Origin: Phycisphaerae bacterium
GTDB taxonomy: Bacteria > Planctomycetota > Phycisphaerae > Phycisphaerales > SM1A02
Length of the DNA: 35,216 nt
Direction: 5' to 3'
Assembly: GCA_002683195.1 (NCBI GenBank)
Contig: NYSW01000010.1
Location: forward strand, 15,281-50,496
Positions 1-9,198 of this stretch are shown in pieces (position 1 is the first letter of the stretch; each line of letters begins with the position of its first letter). The translations under genes and the position numbers were made by a program. The notes under the pieces are model-generated. The model saw only the letters and a list, made by a program, of their open reading frames with translations. It made no database searches and had not been told where the DNA came from.

Positions 1-2
1 GG

Positions 3-218
3 CCGGATGAGCTGGATCGGATTCGGAGTGACGTGGATCGAGCGATGGCGATCGAGCAGGCGATCCTCGGGGCGGATGCGGGAGATCTGGTGGTGATCGC
101 AGGCAAAGGTCACGAGGATTACCAGATCGTCGGCTCGGAACGTCGGCCGTTCGACGATCGTCTGGTCGCGTCCGAGGCGCTGGCTCGGCGGCGTGAGCGA
201 GACGGGGGTGATGGATGA
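3..218 (+). CDS. murE: UDP-N-acetylmuramoyl-tripeptide synthetase, C-terminal fragment (MurE)
   Basis: Only the last 71 residues lie in the window; the gene begins upstream. The frame is open from the first bases and contains AGKGHEDYQ followed by PFDDRLVA, the typical C-terminal signature of MurE ligases, which add the third amino acid to UDP-MurNAc-L-Ala-D-Glu in the cytoplasm. The stop TGA (216-218) overlaps the ATG of murF (215-217) in an ATGA junction, so the two are probably translationally coupled in one cell-wall operon. The residue that decides meso-diaminopimelate versus lysine specificity lies outside the window, so the substrate cannot be read here. Confidence 0.93.
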   Translation, partial: PDELDRIRSDVDRAMAIEQAILGADAGDLVVIAGKGHEDYQIVGSERRPFDDRLVASEALARRRERDGGDG

Positions 219-1636
219 TTCGTGCGAGTATCGGGGAACTGGAATCCATCGTCGACGGCCGGATCATCGCCTCCAGCGTCGCTGACGCAAGAGCGACGCC
301 GGTGTGCGGCGTCGGGACCGACACCCGGGATGACCTGACGGGACGCTTGTTCGTGGCGATCCGGGGAGCCCGTCATGACGGTCATGATCACCTCGAGGCC
401 GCGGTCGCCGCGGGCGCGGTGGCTGCGATGGTGGAGGCGGCGGAGGTTGATGCCCGGGAGCTGGTTGCCTCGACGATCCCGCTGCTGGTGGTGGCGGACC
501 CCATCGATGCGCTGGCGACGCTGGCTCGACATCATCGAGCCGCGTTCCAAGGCACGGTCATCGGGATCACGGGGTCGGCGGGCAAGACCACCACCCGCGC
601 GATCCTCGAGCAGCTCCTGGTTCCTCTGGGCCGGGGCACGGCGAGCATTCGCTCCTTCAACAATCATCTCGGGGTCCCGATCACGATTCTCGAAGCCTCA
701 TCCGACGACGCCTGGGTGGTGTTGGAGATGGGGACCAGCGGGCCGGGGGAAATTGCTCACCTGGTCGACATCGCCCGACCCGAGATCGCGATTCTCACCG
801 GCACCGGGCGGGCCCATCTGGAGGGCTTCGGGTCTGAATCGGGAGTCGCGGCGGAGAAGGCGGCGATCCTCGATGGGGCGAGGCTCGGGGTGGTGAACGT
901 CGATCGCCCGGCGATCGAAGCCGAACTTCCGGCTCGGCGGGCATCGGGAATGGCACTGATCACCTACGGCGAGCAGGATTCTGCCGATCGCCGGCTCCAG
1001 GCTCGGAGGCCGAACCCATCCGGCGGGCAACGCATACGAGTGGGTGACTTCGAGGCCGATTTCGCCCTCGACGGTCGTCACAATGCGATCAACGCGGTGG
1101 CGGCGATCGAGATCGCCCGGCACCTGGGGGTCTCGGATGCCGACCTCGCTCGCGGTCTCGCATCGATCCGGCCTCCCGCGATGCGATTTGCGCGTCGGAA
1201 TTTCGATGGTGTCCTGGTTCTGGACGATGCGTACAACGCGAATCCAGAATCGATGAGAGCCTCCCTCGAAGCCTTCTCGGAGGTGGTCGACGCTTCCGTC
1301 GCCGCGGGGTCAAGACGGATCGCGGTGCTCGGGGCGATGTTGGAACTCGGCGGGGGGGAGGCTGAGATGCATCATGAGATCGGGACGTGCGCAGCCGCGA
1401 CGAACCTGACGCATCTGTTCATCGTGCGAGATCGCGGAGGCGATGAGATCGCGACCGGAGCCCGGGCCGCCGGATTCCCGGGCACGATCCAAGTGGTCGA
1501 GGATGCCACTGAAGCGGCGGCGACCGTGGCCTCGGTGGTCAAGGCCGGTGATGCGGTTCTGGTGAAGGCGTCCCGCGGTGTGGGACTCGAAAAAGTCGTC
1601 GACGCCATCAAGCGTCGCCGGGAGGCTACAGGTTGA
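215..1636 (+). CDS. murF: UDP-N-acetylmuramoyl-tripeptide--D-alanyl-D-alanine ligase (MurF)
   Basis: This 473-residue protein has the Mur ligase layout: an N-terminal UDP-binding part, a central ATPase with P-loop GSAGKTT at residues 120-126, and a C-terminal domain. The motif DDAYNANP (about residues 338-345) is diagnostic of MurF. It adds D-Ala-D-Ala to the UDP-MurNAc tripeptide, the last cytoplasmic step before the lipid carrier. The length is normal for the family. It overlaps murE by ATGA at the start and mraY by TTGA at the end, so all three are probably one transcript. Nothing looks broken. Confidence 0.96.
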   Translation: MIRASIGELESIVDGRIIASSVADARATPVCGVGTDTRDDLTGRLFVAIRGARHDGHDHLEAAVAAGAVAAMVEAAEVDARELVASTIPLLVVADPIDALATLARHHRAAFQGTVIGITGSAGKTTTRAILEQLLVPLGRGTASIRSFNNHLGVPITILEASSDDAWVVLEMGTSGPGEIAHLVDIARPEIAILTGTGRAHLEGFGSESGVAAEKAAILDGARLGVVNVDRPAIEAELPARRASGMALITYGEQDSADRRLQARRPNPSGGQRIRVGDFEADFALDGRHNAINAVAAIEIARHLGVSDADLARGLASIRPPAMRFARRNFDGVLVLDDAYNANPESMRASLEAFSEVVDASVAAGSRRIAVLGAMLELGGGEAEMHHEIGTCAAATNLTHLFIVRDRGGDEIATGARAAGFPGTIQVVEDATEAAATVASVVKAGDAVLVKASRGVGLEKVVDAIKRRREATG

Positions 1637-2859
1637 TTCCTTTTTTCATCAAGCAGTTCCAGGGACCTCTGGAGAGCACCGGCCTCATGAAGGTGCTCCA
1701 GGTCTTTTATCAGGTCGAATTCCGAGCGTTCCTCGCGGTGCTGGTCTCGTTCGGGATCGTGTTGGCATTCGGGCCGCGGACGATCCGCTGGCTGGTCCGG
1801 CAGAAGGTGGGGGACGCACCGGAATTCAACAACGCCGACGTGAACGAACTCATGCGATCCCGGGCCGGCACGCCGACCATGGGCGGCGTGCTGATCTGCG
1901 GGGCGATCGTCCTAACGGTGCTCTTCCTCGCCGACCTTCGAGAACGCTACGTTCACCTCGCCCTCGCGATCGTGGTCTCCTTCGGGCTGCTGGGGATGGC
2001 CGACGATTGGCTCAAACTCACCACCGCACGTCGAAGCCCGGGTTCGCGTGACGGCCTCCGGCCCTGGGAGAAACTGCTCTTTCAGATCGGCCTCGCGGCG
2101 ATGTTTTCGTGGGTTCTGTTCTCCCAGGCGACCATCGACCCCGACGTCGACATCCAGTCCGCCGCCCGGGTGCTCAATCTGCCGTTCCAGCGGACGTTCG
2201 ACCCCGGCGTGACCCAGGGCGTGGACTCGATGCTCCCGGCCTTGACCCTCAATCCCGGGGTCTTCGTCCTCGGAGTGGGCCTCTTCGTGTTTCTGGGGAC
2301 GCTGGTCATCGCGGGAACCAGCAATGCCGTGAACATCTCGGATGGGATGGACGGTCTCGCGGCGGGCGTCATGACCATCGGGGCCATCGCCTTCATGATC
2401 GTCGCGCGGCTGGGCACCTTCCGCGATTCCGCATCGACCCTGAGCATTCCCTGTGTGGAGAACGGTCCGGATCTGATGGTGGTTTCCGGAGCGATGGCCG
2501 GGGCCTGCCTCGGTTTTCTCTGGTTCAACTCCAGCCCGGCCAAGGTGTTCATGGGAGATACCGGCAGCCTTGCGCTGGGGGGACTGCTTGGGTATCTCGC
2601 GGTCGCTCTGCGTCAGGAAATCGTCTTGATCCTGGTCGGCGGCATCTTCTTCCTCGAACTCGGGAGCGTGGTGGTGCAGGTGGGGTGGTTCAAGTTCACC
2701 CGCATCCGGACCGGGAAGGGGGTTCGTCTGTTGCGATGCAGTCCGATCCATCACCACTTCCATCTGGGTGGATGGAGTGAACAGCAGGTCGTCACCCGGT
2801 TCTGGCTCATCACCATCGTGCTCTCGATGGCGGCGTTTGCGCTGGTCAAGCTTCGCTGA
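1633..2859 (+). CDS. mraY: Phospho-N-acetylmuramoyl-pentapeptide transferase (MraY)
   Basis: A 408-residue polytopic membrane enzyme that transfers phospho-MurNAc-pentapeptide to undecaprenyl phosphate to form lipid I. Family motifs are present: GTPTMGG (79-85), MADDWLK with the acidic pair at 124-125, NAVNISDGMDGLA (231-243), DTGSLALGG, and the C-terminal histidine box HHHFHLGGW (373-381), where the usual glutamate after the phenylalanine is histidine. The start is TTG at 1633, supported by GGAGG at 1621-1625 and by overlap with the murF stop. The protein is about 40-50 residues longer than usual, partly from an extra segment near residues 167-208. Its 3' end overlaps the convergent pseudouridine synthase by 14 bases. 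Confidence 0.95.
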   Translation: MIPFFIKQFQGPLESTGLMKVLQVFYQVEFRAFLAVLVSFGIVLAFGPRTIRWLVRQKVGDAPEFNNADVNELMRSRAGTPTMGGVLICGAIVLTVLFLADLRERYVHLALAIVVSFGLLGMADDWLKLTTARRSPGSRDGLRPWEKLLFQIGLAAMFSWVLFSQATIDPDVDIQSAARVLNLPFQRTFDPGVTQGVDSMLPALTLNPGVFVLGVGLFVFLGTLVIAGTSNAVNISDGMDGLAAGVMTIGAIAFMIVARLGTFRDSASTLSIPCVENGPDLMVVSGAMAGACLGFLWFNSSPAKVFMGDTGSLALGGLLGYLAVALRQEIVLILVGGIFFLELGSVVVQVGWFKFTRIRTGKGVRLLRCSPIHHHFHLGGWSEQQVVTRFWLITIVLSMAAFALVKLR

Positions 2860-4039
2860 CGTCTTCGTTGAACACGTCCAGGTCGACCAGGATGCCCGGG
2901 GTGTCGATGATCTCCGGTTCCCGATGCCGCCTCAGGAGGCGAATCAGGGTCCGCATGTCATCCCAGGGTGGAGCCTCGAAGACCCGCCGGTCCCCGGCGA
3001 TCGGGTGTTCGAATTCGAGTCGTGCCGCGTGCAACGCCTGCCGGGTGATCAACGGCTCGTCGGGTTTCCGATCGGGCTCGTCGTCACCGCGGGGCACGAT
3101 CATCCCGCGGGAGAGGCGGCGGCCGCGGTAGTAGTCGTCGCCGACGATCGGGTGTCCGATCTCGGAAAGGTGAACCCGGATCTGATGGGTGCGGCCGGTG
3201 AGCAGTTCAAGCTCCACCAGGGTGAATCCGTCGTAGCGTTCGCGAACCCGGTAGATGGTTCGGGCTTCTTTTCCGAATTCATCGTGACGGACCGCGTAGC
3301 GATCGAAGATCCTTGGATGTCGTCCGAGGGGCAGGTCGATCAGATCCTGTCTTCGCTTGATCACGCCGTGGACCACCGCGAGGTACCGCTTGTCGACCGT
3401 TCGATTCTGAAACTGGTGGCCGAGACGCCAGTGGGCGGTGTCACTCTTGGCGGCGACCATGGCGCCGGTGGTGAAGCGATCGAGGCGGTGAACGATTCCG
3501 GGGCGGGCGAATTCCTCGCCCACGCTCGACAACGCTCCGGAGTTTCGTTCCCGAAATCTCCAACTCAATGCGTTCACGATGGTTCCGGACTTCATCGCTC
3601 GGGCGGGGTGGGCGATGATGTCGGGTTGCTTGTTGAGCACGATCAGATCGTCATCCTCGAACAGCACTTCAAGCGGGATGTCCTCGGGGGGGATCTCGTT
3701 GGAGGGGGGCGGCGGCAGCACCACGTCCACGACGTCACCTCCGCGGAGCCTGGTGCTCGCCTTCGGCTTGCGTTCATTGACGGTGACCGCTTCCTCCTCG
3801 ATGAGTCGCTGGAGGGCGGTCCGACTCATGAACGGGATTCGATCGACGAGATAGCGGTCGAGCCGCTTCTTCAGATCGCGGGAGAGCTTGAACTGCACCT
3901 TGACCGGTGCATCGTCGTCCTCGCGGGCGTCGTGCAGCCGATAGAGGGCGTCCCGATCGACCTTTCCCCCGGCCCCGAAGAGATCATCCTCGGAGTGTTC
4001 CTCGGAATCACCGTCCGCTCTCGCGGCATCATCGGTCAC
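2846..4039 (-). CDS. RluD/RluA-family 23S rRNA pseudouridine synthase
   Basis: A 397-residue protein with an S4 RNA-binding domain (about 46-108) and an RluA-type catalytic domain. The signature HRLDRFTTG (184-192) carries the catalytic aspartate at 187, and LLTGRTHQIRVHL is the second family block. It should isomerise specific uridines in RNA, most likely 23S rRNA as RluD does, but the exact target cannot be read from sequence. An acidic, probably disordered extension of about 45 residues precedes the S4 domain. The ATG start overlaps the stop of the upstream membrane protein (ATGA, 4036-4039), so it is the second gene of a two-gene operon. The stop lies inside the end of convergent mraY. 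Confidence 0.9.
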   Translation of the reverse strand: MTDDAARADGDSEEHSEDDLFGAGGKVDRDALYRLHDAREDDDAPVKVQFKLSRDLKKRLDRYLVDRIPFMSRTALQRLIEEEAVTVNERKPKASTRLRGGDVVDVVLPPPPSNEIPPEDIPLEVLFEDDDLIVLNKQPDIIAHPARAMKSGTIVNALSWRFRERNSGALSSVGEEFARPGIVHRLDRFTTGAMVAAKSDTAHWRLGHQFQNRTVDKRYLAVVHGVIKRRQDLIDLPLGRHPRIFDRYAVRHDEFGKEARTIYRVRERYDGFTLVELELLTGRTHQIRVHLSEIGHPIVGDDYYRGRRLSRGMIVPRGDDEPDRKPDEPLITRQALHAARLEFEHPIAGDRRVFEAPPWDDMRTLIRLLRRHREPEIIDTPGILVDLDVFNEDVSEA

Positions 4040-4827
4040 GGTGATGCGGGGGTCTCTTCCGAAGCCGATTCGGTCTCGGCCTCGGTCCCGGCCTGGTCCT
4101 CTTCGAAGAATTCGAGAAGGTCTTCGGCGACGGGAGGGGTGTAGGTCTCGCCGTCCACGGCGGGAACCACGATGGATGCCTGTGACGGAAGATCGCTGGC
4201 GCCGTTGAGGGCTTCCATGCTCTCGATTCGCGCCTCCGCTTGCTCGGCGAGCGCTGCGTATTCGGGCGTGGCGAGGGCGGCTGCGGCCTTCAGATGGGCG
4301 GTGGCGTCTTCGAGTCGACCGGATGCCTCGGCGATCGCGGCCCGGCCGAACAGGGCGCTGATACCGACCGGCTTTCCGCCGAGACCGGAGCGAGCAGCGG
4401 CGAGTTGGCTGGCGGTCGCGTAGAGCTCGTCCGCTTCGGCCAGATAGGCGGTGCGTTCCTCGATGGTCAGGCTGGAGCCTTCATCCTCGGCCGTGAGGCC
4501 GGGCTTGAGGCCGCTGAGAATCGAGCGAAGCAGGGTGTCGCCGGCCTGGAGGGTGGCGAGTTCGGCGATCGCATCCTGAGCGGCATGAGCATCCGCGACA
4601 CCGCGGAATGCGGCCGGACTGGTGGCCGAGGAGAGTTCCTCCCAGGCCTGATCGCGGGCGTTGCTCTTCTGCTTCTGGAGGTAGTCCCAGCCAAGGAAGG
4701 CGCACGCGACCAGCAGGATGGCGAGCAACCAATTCATGCCCTTGGTCTTCAGCCAGTTCACGAAATCGTGATTGACTCTGCTGTCAGTGAGGTCGGTGGT
4801 CTGAACTTGGTTGAGACGGTCGTCCAT
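4036..4827 (-). CDS. Membrane-anchored tetratricopeptide-like protein of unknown function
   Basis: A 263-residue protein with a charged N-terminus, one hydrophobic helix at about 33-50, an alanine-rich helical region that could form degenerate TPR repeats (about 55-210), and an acidic Glu/Ser-rich tail. The plan resembles YfgM-type proteins (single N-terminal membrane helix plus external TPRs, associated with periplasmic chaperones or Sec), but I see no motif that proves it. The start ATG at 4827 has AGGAG six bases upstream. A good promoter lies ahead of it at 4873-4900. It is co-transcribed with the downstream pseudouridine synthase through an ATGA overlap. Confidence 0.8.
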   Translation of the reverse strand: MDDRLNQVQTTDLTDSRVNHDFVNWLKTKGMNWLLAILLVACAFLGWDYLQKQKSNARDQAWEELSSATSPAAFRGVADAHAAQDAIAELATLQAGDTLLRSILSGLKPGLTAEDEGSSLTIEERTAYLAEADELYATASQLAAARSGLGGKPVGISALFGRAAIAEASGRLEDATAHLKAAAALATPEYAALAEQAEARIESMEALNGASDLPSQASIVVPAVDGETYTPPVAEDLLEFFEEDQAGTEAETESASEETPASP

Positions 4828-4872
4828 GGCGGGCTCCTGGTGATCCTTCTTGGATCACGGATCGAACGGAAG

Positions 4873-4900
4873 AGTGTACCAACCCGCGGTGGTTGTCCAG
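4873..4900 (-). promoter_or_regulatory. Putative sigma70-type promoter for the membrane TPR protein and rluD-like operon
   Basis: On the minus strand TGGACA (4900-4895) and TACACT (4878-4873) are separated by 16 bases, and TG sits one base before the -10 (extended -10). Transcription would begin near 4866, about 40 bases before the ATG at 4827. The -35 matches the consensus at five of six positions. This is the best promoter match I found in the window. Confidence 0.55.
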
Positions 4901-4963
4901 CCACTAGTCTCCGTGTCCGGGAACTGTTCTCGAACCTCCTTCCCTTCCCCCGAATCCACCCTC

Positions 4964-5818
4964 ATGAGCGTCCGACTCCTGGCCATCGATCTTGACGGCA
5001 CCCTCCTGACCCGTGATGGCGTGACCGAACACGACCGGAAGGCCATCGCCGATGCCCGCGACGCGGGGATCCGAATCGTGGTGGCCACCGGGCGTTCGTG
5101 GCTGGAAAGTGGTGAGGCCTTCGATCGAATCGGCCGTGACGGGGTCATGATCGGGGCTGGTGGGGCCTTGCTCCACGATGCGGCGTCCGGAAGGACCCTC
5201 GATCGTTGCACGGTCGAACCGTCGGCGGTGGTCGAAATCACGACGAATCTTCGCCGTCATGGGCACGTGGTGCATCTCCTTCAGGATCCGGATCTCGCCG
5301 GATTCGATTACTGGATGATCGGCTGGGATCGTCTCCACGAGGCGAGCCGGTGGTGGTTTGAACGACACGGAATCACGGCTCGCTGGGTGGGTGACCTTTC
5401 GCAGGTCTCGGATCTGCAACACACCGTCCGGGTGGGAACCACCGCCGATGGAGACCACCTGGGCGAGGTTGCGGAGGAATTGAGGAGAGATCTCGGAGAC
5501 CGGGTGGTGCTTCAGGCCTGGCCTGCGGTGGTGGCCGGTGACACGGTCGTTTCGGGTCGCACGATCCATCTGCTGGAAGCGTTCGATGCCGGGGTCGACA
5601 AGTGGACCATGCTCCAGAGGGTCGCGGCCGCCCATGGCATCCGAACGGACGAGATCGCGGCGATCGGCGATGGCTTGAACGACATCGGCATGGTCGGCGG
5701 CGCCGGTATCGGCATCGCGATGGGCGGGGCGGATGAACGAGTACGGGCGGTCGCGAATCGTGAGACCGGCCCCCCCGGGGTCGGAGTCGGGGATGCCATT
5801 CGAGGGCTTCTCGATTGA
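4964..5818 (+). CDS. HAD-superfamily hydrolase, Cof-like phosphatase
   Basis: A 284-residue protein with the four HAD motifs: IDLDGT with the nucleophile aspartate at residue 9 and the acid/base at 11, VVATGRS (motif II), a lysine in the DKWTML segment (motif III), and GDGLND at 235-240 (motif IV). The long insert between motifs II and III is of the Cof/type IIB kind. Such enzymes dephosphorylate sugar phosphates, FMN or other small phosphates in the cytoplasm; the substrate is not predictable. The frame stays open upstream to 4850, but homology begins at this ATG, so I place the start here. No clear ribosome binding site is visible. The next + strand gene starts within 50 bases of its end. 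Confidence 0.88.
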   Translation: MSVRLLAIDLDGTLLTRDGVTEHDRKAIADARDAGIRIVVATGRSWLESGEAFDRIGRDGVMIGAGGALLHDAASGRTLDRCTVEPSAVVEITTNLRRHGHVVHLLQDPDLAGFDYWMIGWDRLHEASRWWFERHGITARWVGDLSQVSDLQHTVRVGTTADGDHLGEVAEELRRDLGDRVVLQAWPAVVAGDTVVSGRTIHLLEAFDAGVDKWTMLQRVAAAHGIRTDEIAAIGDGLNDIGMVGGAGIGIAMGGADERVRAVANRETGPPGVGVGDAIRGLLD

Positions 5819-5849
5819 ATCCTGACCGAAAATGGGTCTCGACCCCGCG

Positions 5850-5862
5850 TACACTCTCAGAG
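5850..5862 (+). promoter_or_regulatory. Possible -10 element placing transcription start at or near the GTG start codon
   Basis: TACACT at 5850-5855 is identical to the -10 hexamers proposed at 4873-4878 (minus) and 11505-11510. Six bases separate it from GTG at 5862, so a transcript from it would be nearly leaderless. No convincing -35 is visible at the usual distance, which keeps confidence low. Confidence 0.35.
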
Positions 5863-8800
5863 TGACTGATGCCCGACGACGCAGTCCGATCGTGGACGCC
5901 GACCTCTTCGACCGAGCGGAGGGGCGCACGATCGTCGACGGCGCCGGTGCGATCCTCAAAGGGGCGCTGGAATGCGAACTGGACTGTGGCGGTCTCATCG
6001 TCGATCCGTCCGGGCCGTTTCAACGTCTCCTGGGAATTCGGGATGATCCCGAGTTCGCGATGGTCCTCCAACGACACCGTTTCACCTTCGCAGCTCGAAC
6101 CACTGCGGAACGTCGACTGGTGGAAGCGGGCCGCCTGGCCCACCGCGGCACGGCCGTGGCATTGGTGACCAGCCGGGAAACCCCGCGGGCGGCGGCGGCG
6201 ATCGCGCGCGGAGGTGATTCGGCGCGGCGAGGCCTGGTGGTGCTGGCGATCGATGAGCCCGAAGCCCAGCCCGCGGTGGCACCGCGTCGTCACTTCGCGG
6301 ATCTGGGAATGCCGGTCATCGAACCCGGTGACCTCCAGGAACTCCGGTTGGCGATCGAACAGGCGGCCTTGCTGGCGGATGCCGCCGGCGCCCCGGCGGC
6401 GATCGTCGTGGACGAGTCAATCCTTCGAACCGCCGCCACCATGGAGATCCGTCCGAACCGAGTGGTTTCGACCGTGGATACCGCCGCCGCCCTCCGGCGA
6501 AGTCGTGGCCCCCGATCCGGGGGAGACGAGGGGGTGGAGCGATTCGCTCGTCGACTCGAACTCGACACCGTGCTGGCCATGCCCAGCCCCGGCGAGTGCG
6601 AAGAACTGGGCATCGTGGCCACGGGTATCGCGGCCACTTCCGTCCGCCATCTCCTGGAGGAGTTTCGGCTCACCGGCCGGGTTCCTGCTTTGTTGCTGCG
6701 GATGGTCCACCCGCCGAATCCGGCGCCGATCGAGCGTCTGCTCACCCGTTGTCGTCGGGTCGTGGTGGTGGAGGCCCGGCCCGGACTGCTTGCGCCCGCG
6801 GTGGTGGAGATCGCTGAAACGCTTCGAGCCCGAGGAGAGACGGTCGCCACGGTCGGATGGCGATCGATTCCGGGAGAGGAATCCGATCCGATCGAAGTCG
6901 GCGATGCGGCTCGACCGTCGGTACTGGTCCGGCGACTCATGCCGGGGCTTCGCTCGATTCGAGCCGGATTGCAGGTCGACGAGCGGCTGGCGCGGCCGAT
7001 CGATTTCGATTCATCGCGCATCCCTGATCGACCCGAGCGAGGAGCGCGAGGGCTGTTGCAGGCGGTCCGTCGGGCGGCCATCGCAGCCGACCGACTACTT
7101 CGTGGAGGAACCGACGAGGAAACCGAACCCCTCGCGCTCGCCATCAACGGTCGGGCGCCGGCTTCGTTCAATGGGCGGGTGATCGCGACGGAGATCATCG
7201 AGCGGCGGCGGCTCCTCGAAGAGGCGGTGCCCTTGATCGCCAGTCGAGACTCCAAGGCGGTGCGGGTGGTGCTGGTGGTCGATGAGGGATGGACCGACGG
7301 TCTCGATGCGGCCCGCCTCCTGGATGGGGCGGCCCCCGTCGTCGGTGACCAGTCACCGAAGGTCCGGAGAGTCGAGGCTCGGGATGACGCGGCGATTCGG
7401 GACGCGGTCATTCAGGCCGCCCGCTCGAACCAGCCGGAGGTGCTGGTGATCCGTCGGCGTGAGATCGGCGAGGTGATCGATGTCGAAGAACTCGACCGAT
7501 TGGGATACGCCCCGATCATCCGGGTTCGATCACGAATCGACGATGCCTGTGGTGTCCGGGCGAGGAATGATTTCCGAGTCGATGGCCGGCTTTCGCGACC
7601 AGACGAGATTCGAAGCGAATTCACGATCGAGCCGGTTCAAAAGCGGCTCAAGGGACGATTCGTGCTTCGGGTGGCTCGACTGCTGGAGATCGCGGAGATC
7701 ATCCGTCAACGCGAACCCCTGCCGGCCACCCCGGTCTTTCAGGATGCGCTGCCGCAGCCGGCGACCCCACAGCATTCCAGCCACGGACGTTGGCGGGTCC
7801 ATGTCGCGGGCATGCGAGGACTCGCGCCCGGGGCGGCCGCTTCCCTGCTGGCCCGCGCCGGCCACGCGATGGATTTCGACACCCGGGTGATCTGTCGACC
7901 CGAGCCGATAGAGACCGGCGTCGGGGCCTGGGCTCAGGTGCTTTTCACCCGGCCGGCTCGCAGCGGCGTCCCCGACACCCTCGTTCCGGGGATTCCCTAC
8001 GGAGAGGCTGATCTGGTGTTGGGGGTGGATCCGGGGGAGACCGGGCGGGCCCTCGGGTCGGACCCGGCACTTTGCATCGCCACGCCGGGACAGACGGCGA
8101 TCATCGCGGAGGACCCCGGGGTCGATGACCTCGAGGCGACGGCGGCCAACTCACTCCTTGCCGAGCTGGCCGCTCAGGCGTGCGGCACACCTCGGGATCG
8201 GGTCGAACCATTCGCGGAACGGGTCCGCCAGCAATTCGGAAACACCAGACTCCTCGACGTGGTGCTGCTCGGGGTTGCGTTCCAACTCGGACTGGTTCCG
8301 GTCACGATCGACGCGATGCAGGTCGCGATCGCGGAGGTCGAACGTGACGGCTTCGGACGATCGGGAGAGGCCTTCCGGTTCGGCCGAACCCTTGCGGTCC
8401 GTTCCGTGTCTCCGCGGCTGCTGACGCCCGGGCTGGAGGCGATCGACCGTCGGCGCCGTGAACTCGTCCTGGCCGGCCGGCTTCGGCGGGGGCGGTCCTC
8501 CGCTCGCTCCCTCGATGAGCGGATCGGCCGGGCGATCGACGCCCTTCCGGGACTTGCGGAGACCGAGCCCGGTCGAGCGGCCCTCGATGATCTTCTGCTC
8601 GCCATCGGTCGCCTCCATCGCCGGGGTGGGCTCACCCTCGTGGATGAATATGTCGGGCGTCTGGTTCGATTGCATGCGGCGGATCGTGGAGACACGGGAC
8701 GAGAGCTGACGCGGCATGCGGTGTTGCTGCTCGGTGAGGCGATGCTTCCGCGGGATCTCGTGGCGTACGCGATCGCCGCGACTTCCCTCGATCATCGGCG

Positions 8801-9164
8801 CCAGCTGCATCGCCGGTTCAGCATTCGCCGGGCGCGTGGAGACCGGGTCGAGCGGGCCTTGGTGGCGCGGATCGACCTGATCTCGTTCGAACGACACTTC
8901 CGCCTGGAAATTCCGGTTCCGGTCTCGGTGCTGGCGTTCATGGCGCGGGTCGGAAGGCAGGTACCGATGTTCCGTCACGGAGATCGGAAGTTCCGCCGCC
9001 GACGAACGGCGATCGAACGGGCCATTTCCCTCGCCGGTTCGGATTCAACGGATCCGGTGCTCTACCGCCAATGGGCTGATCGATTGAAGGAGTGGGAAGC
9101 GTTGGCGATCGAAGGCCGTCTGCACGAGGCTCCGATCTCGACCTTCGAGCCCGGAACTTCCTGA
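5862..9164 (+). CDS. Divergent single-chain indolepyruvate:ferredoxin oxidoreductase-like protein lacking cofactor motifs
   Basis: About 1,100 residues; numbering here counts from the upstream in-frame ATG at 5832. Residues 35-340 resemble the first domains of IorA/PFOR alpha: RRGLVVLAIDEPE, then RRHFADLGMPVIEPGDLQE, then LGIVATGIA and VVVVEARPG. Residues 430-550 sit where the thiamine-diphosphate domain should be, but the GDxxFxHxG and GCxHNT motifs are absent. Residues 655-905 resemble the IorB/gamma domain (VAGMRGLAPGAAASLL, PYGEADLVLG, DVVLLGVAFQLGLVP, EAFRFGR). Residues 905-1110 are helical and resemble the C-terminal part of single-chain enzymes. No CxxC or ferredoxin cysteine clusters exist. 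The fold appears retained but thiamine and Fe-S catalysis are probably lost, so the function is unknown. The start is either ATG 5832 or GTG 5862; I prefer GTG because of the -10 element just upstream. Confidence 0.75.
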   Translation: MTDARRRSPIVDADLFDRAEGRTIVDGAGAILKGALECELDCGGLIVDPSGPFQRLLGIRDDPEFAMVLQRHRFTFAARTTAERRLVEAGRLAHRGTAVALVTSRETPRAAAAIARGGDSARRGLVVLAIDEPEAQPAVAPRRHFADLGMPVIEPGDLQELRLAIEQAALLADAAGAPAAIVVDESILRTAATMEIRPNRVVSTVDTAAALRRSRGPRSGGDEGVERFARRLELDTVLAMPSPGECEELGIVATGIAATSVRHLLEEFRLTGRVPALLLRMVHPPNPAPIERLLTRCRRVVVVEARPGLLAPAVVEIAETLRARGETVATVGWRSIPGEESDPIEVGDAARPSVLVRRLMPGLRSIRAGLQVDERLARPIDFDSSRIPDRPERGARGLLQAVRRAAIAADRLLRGGTDEETEPLALAINGRAPASFNGRVIATEIIERRRLLEEAVPLIASRDSKAVRVVLVVDEGWTDGLDAARLLDGAAPVVGDQSPKVRRVEARDDAAIRDAVIQAARSNQPEVLVIRRREIGEVIDVEELDRLGYAPIIRVRSRIDDACGVRARNDFRVDGRLSRPDEIRSEFTIEPVQKRLKGRFVLRVARLLEIAEIIRQREPLPATPVFQDALPQPATPQHSSHGRWRVHVAGMRGLAPGAAASLLARAGHAMDFDTRVICRPEPIETGVGAWAQVLFTRPARSGVPDTLVPGIPYGEADLVLGVDPGETGRALGSDPALCIATPGQTAIIAEDPGVDDLEATAANSLLAELAAQACGTPRDRVEPFAERVRQQFGNTRLLDVVLLGVAFQLGLVPVTIDAMQVAIAEVERDGFGRSGEAFRFGRTLAVRSVSPRLLTPGLEAIDRRRRELVLAGRLRRGRSSARSLDERIGRAIDALPGLAETEPGRAALDDLLLAIGRLHRRGGLTLVDEYVGRLVRLHAADRGDTGRELTRHAVLLLGEAMLPRDLVAYAIAATSLDHRRQLHRRFSIRRARGDRVERALVARIDLISFERHFRLEIPVPVSVLAFMARVGRQVPMFRHGDRKFRRRRTAIERAISLAGSDSTDPVLYRQWADRLKEWEALAIEGRLHEAPISTFEPGTS

Positions 9165-9198
9165 CGTCCCAACCGTCTCCGATCTCGGGGGATGAGGT

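Noticed and set aside
1912..2763. 283-codon minus strand ORF inside mraY
   Set aside because: It is antisense to conserved MraY motifs and has a composition typical of high-GC shadows.
2768..4144. Long + strand ORF of 458 codons opposite the pseudouridine synthase
   Set aside because: It is the antisense shadow of a clear RluD-family gene in high-GC DNA, and has no recognisable motif.
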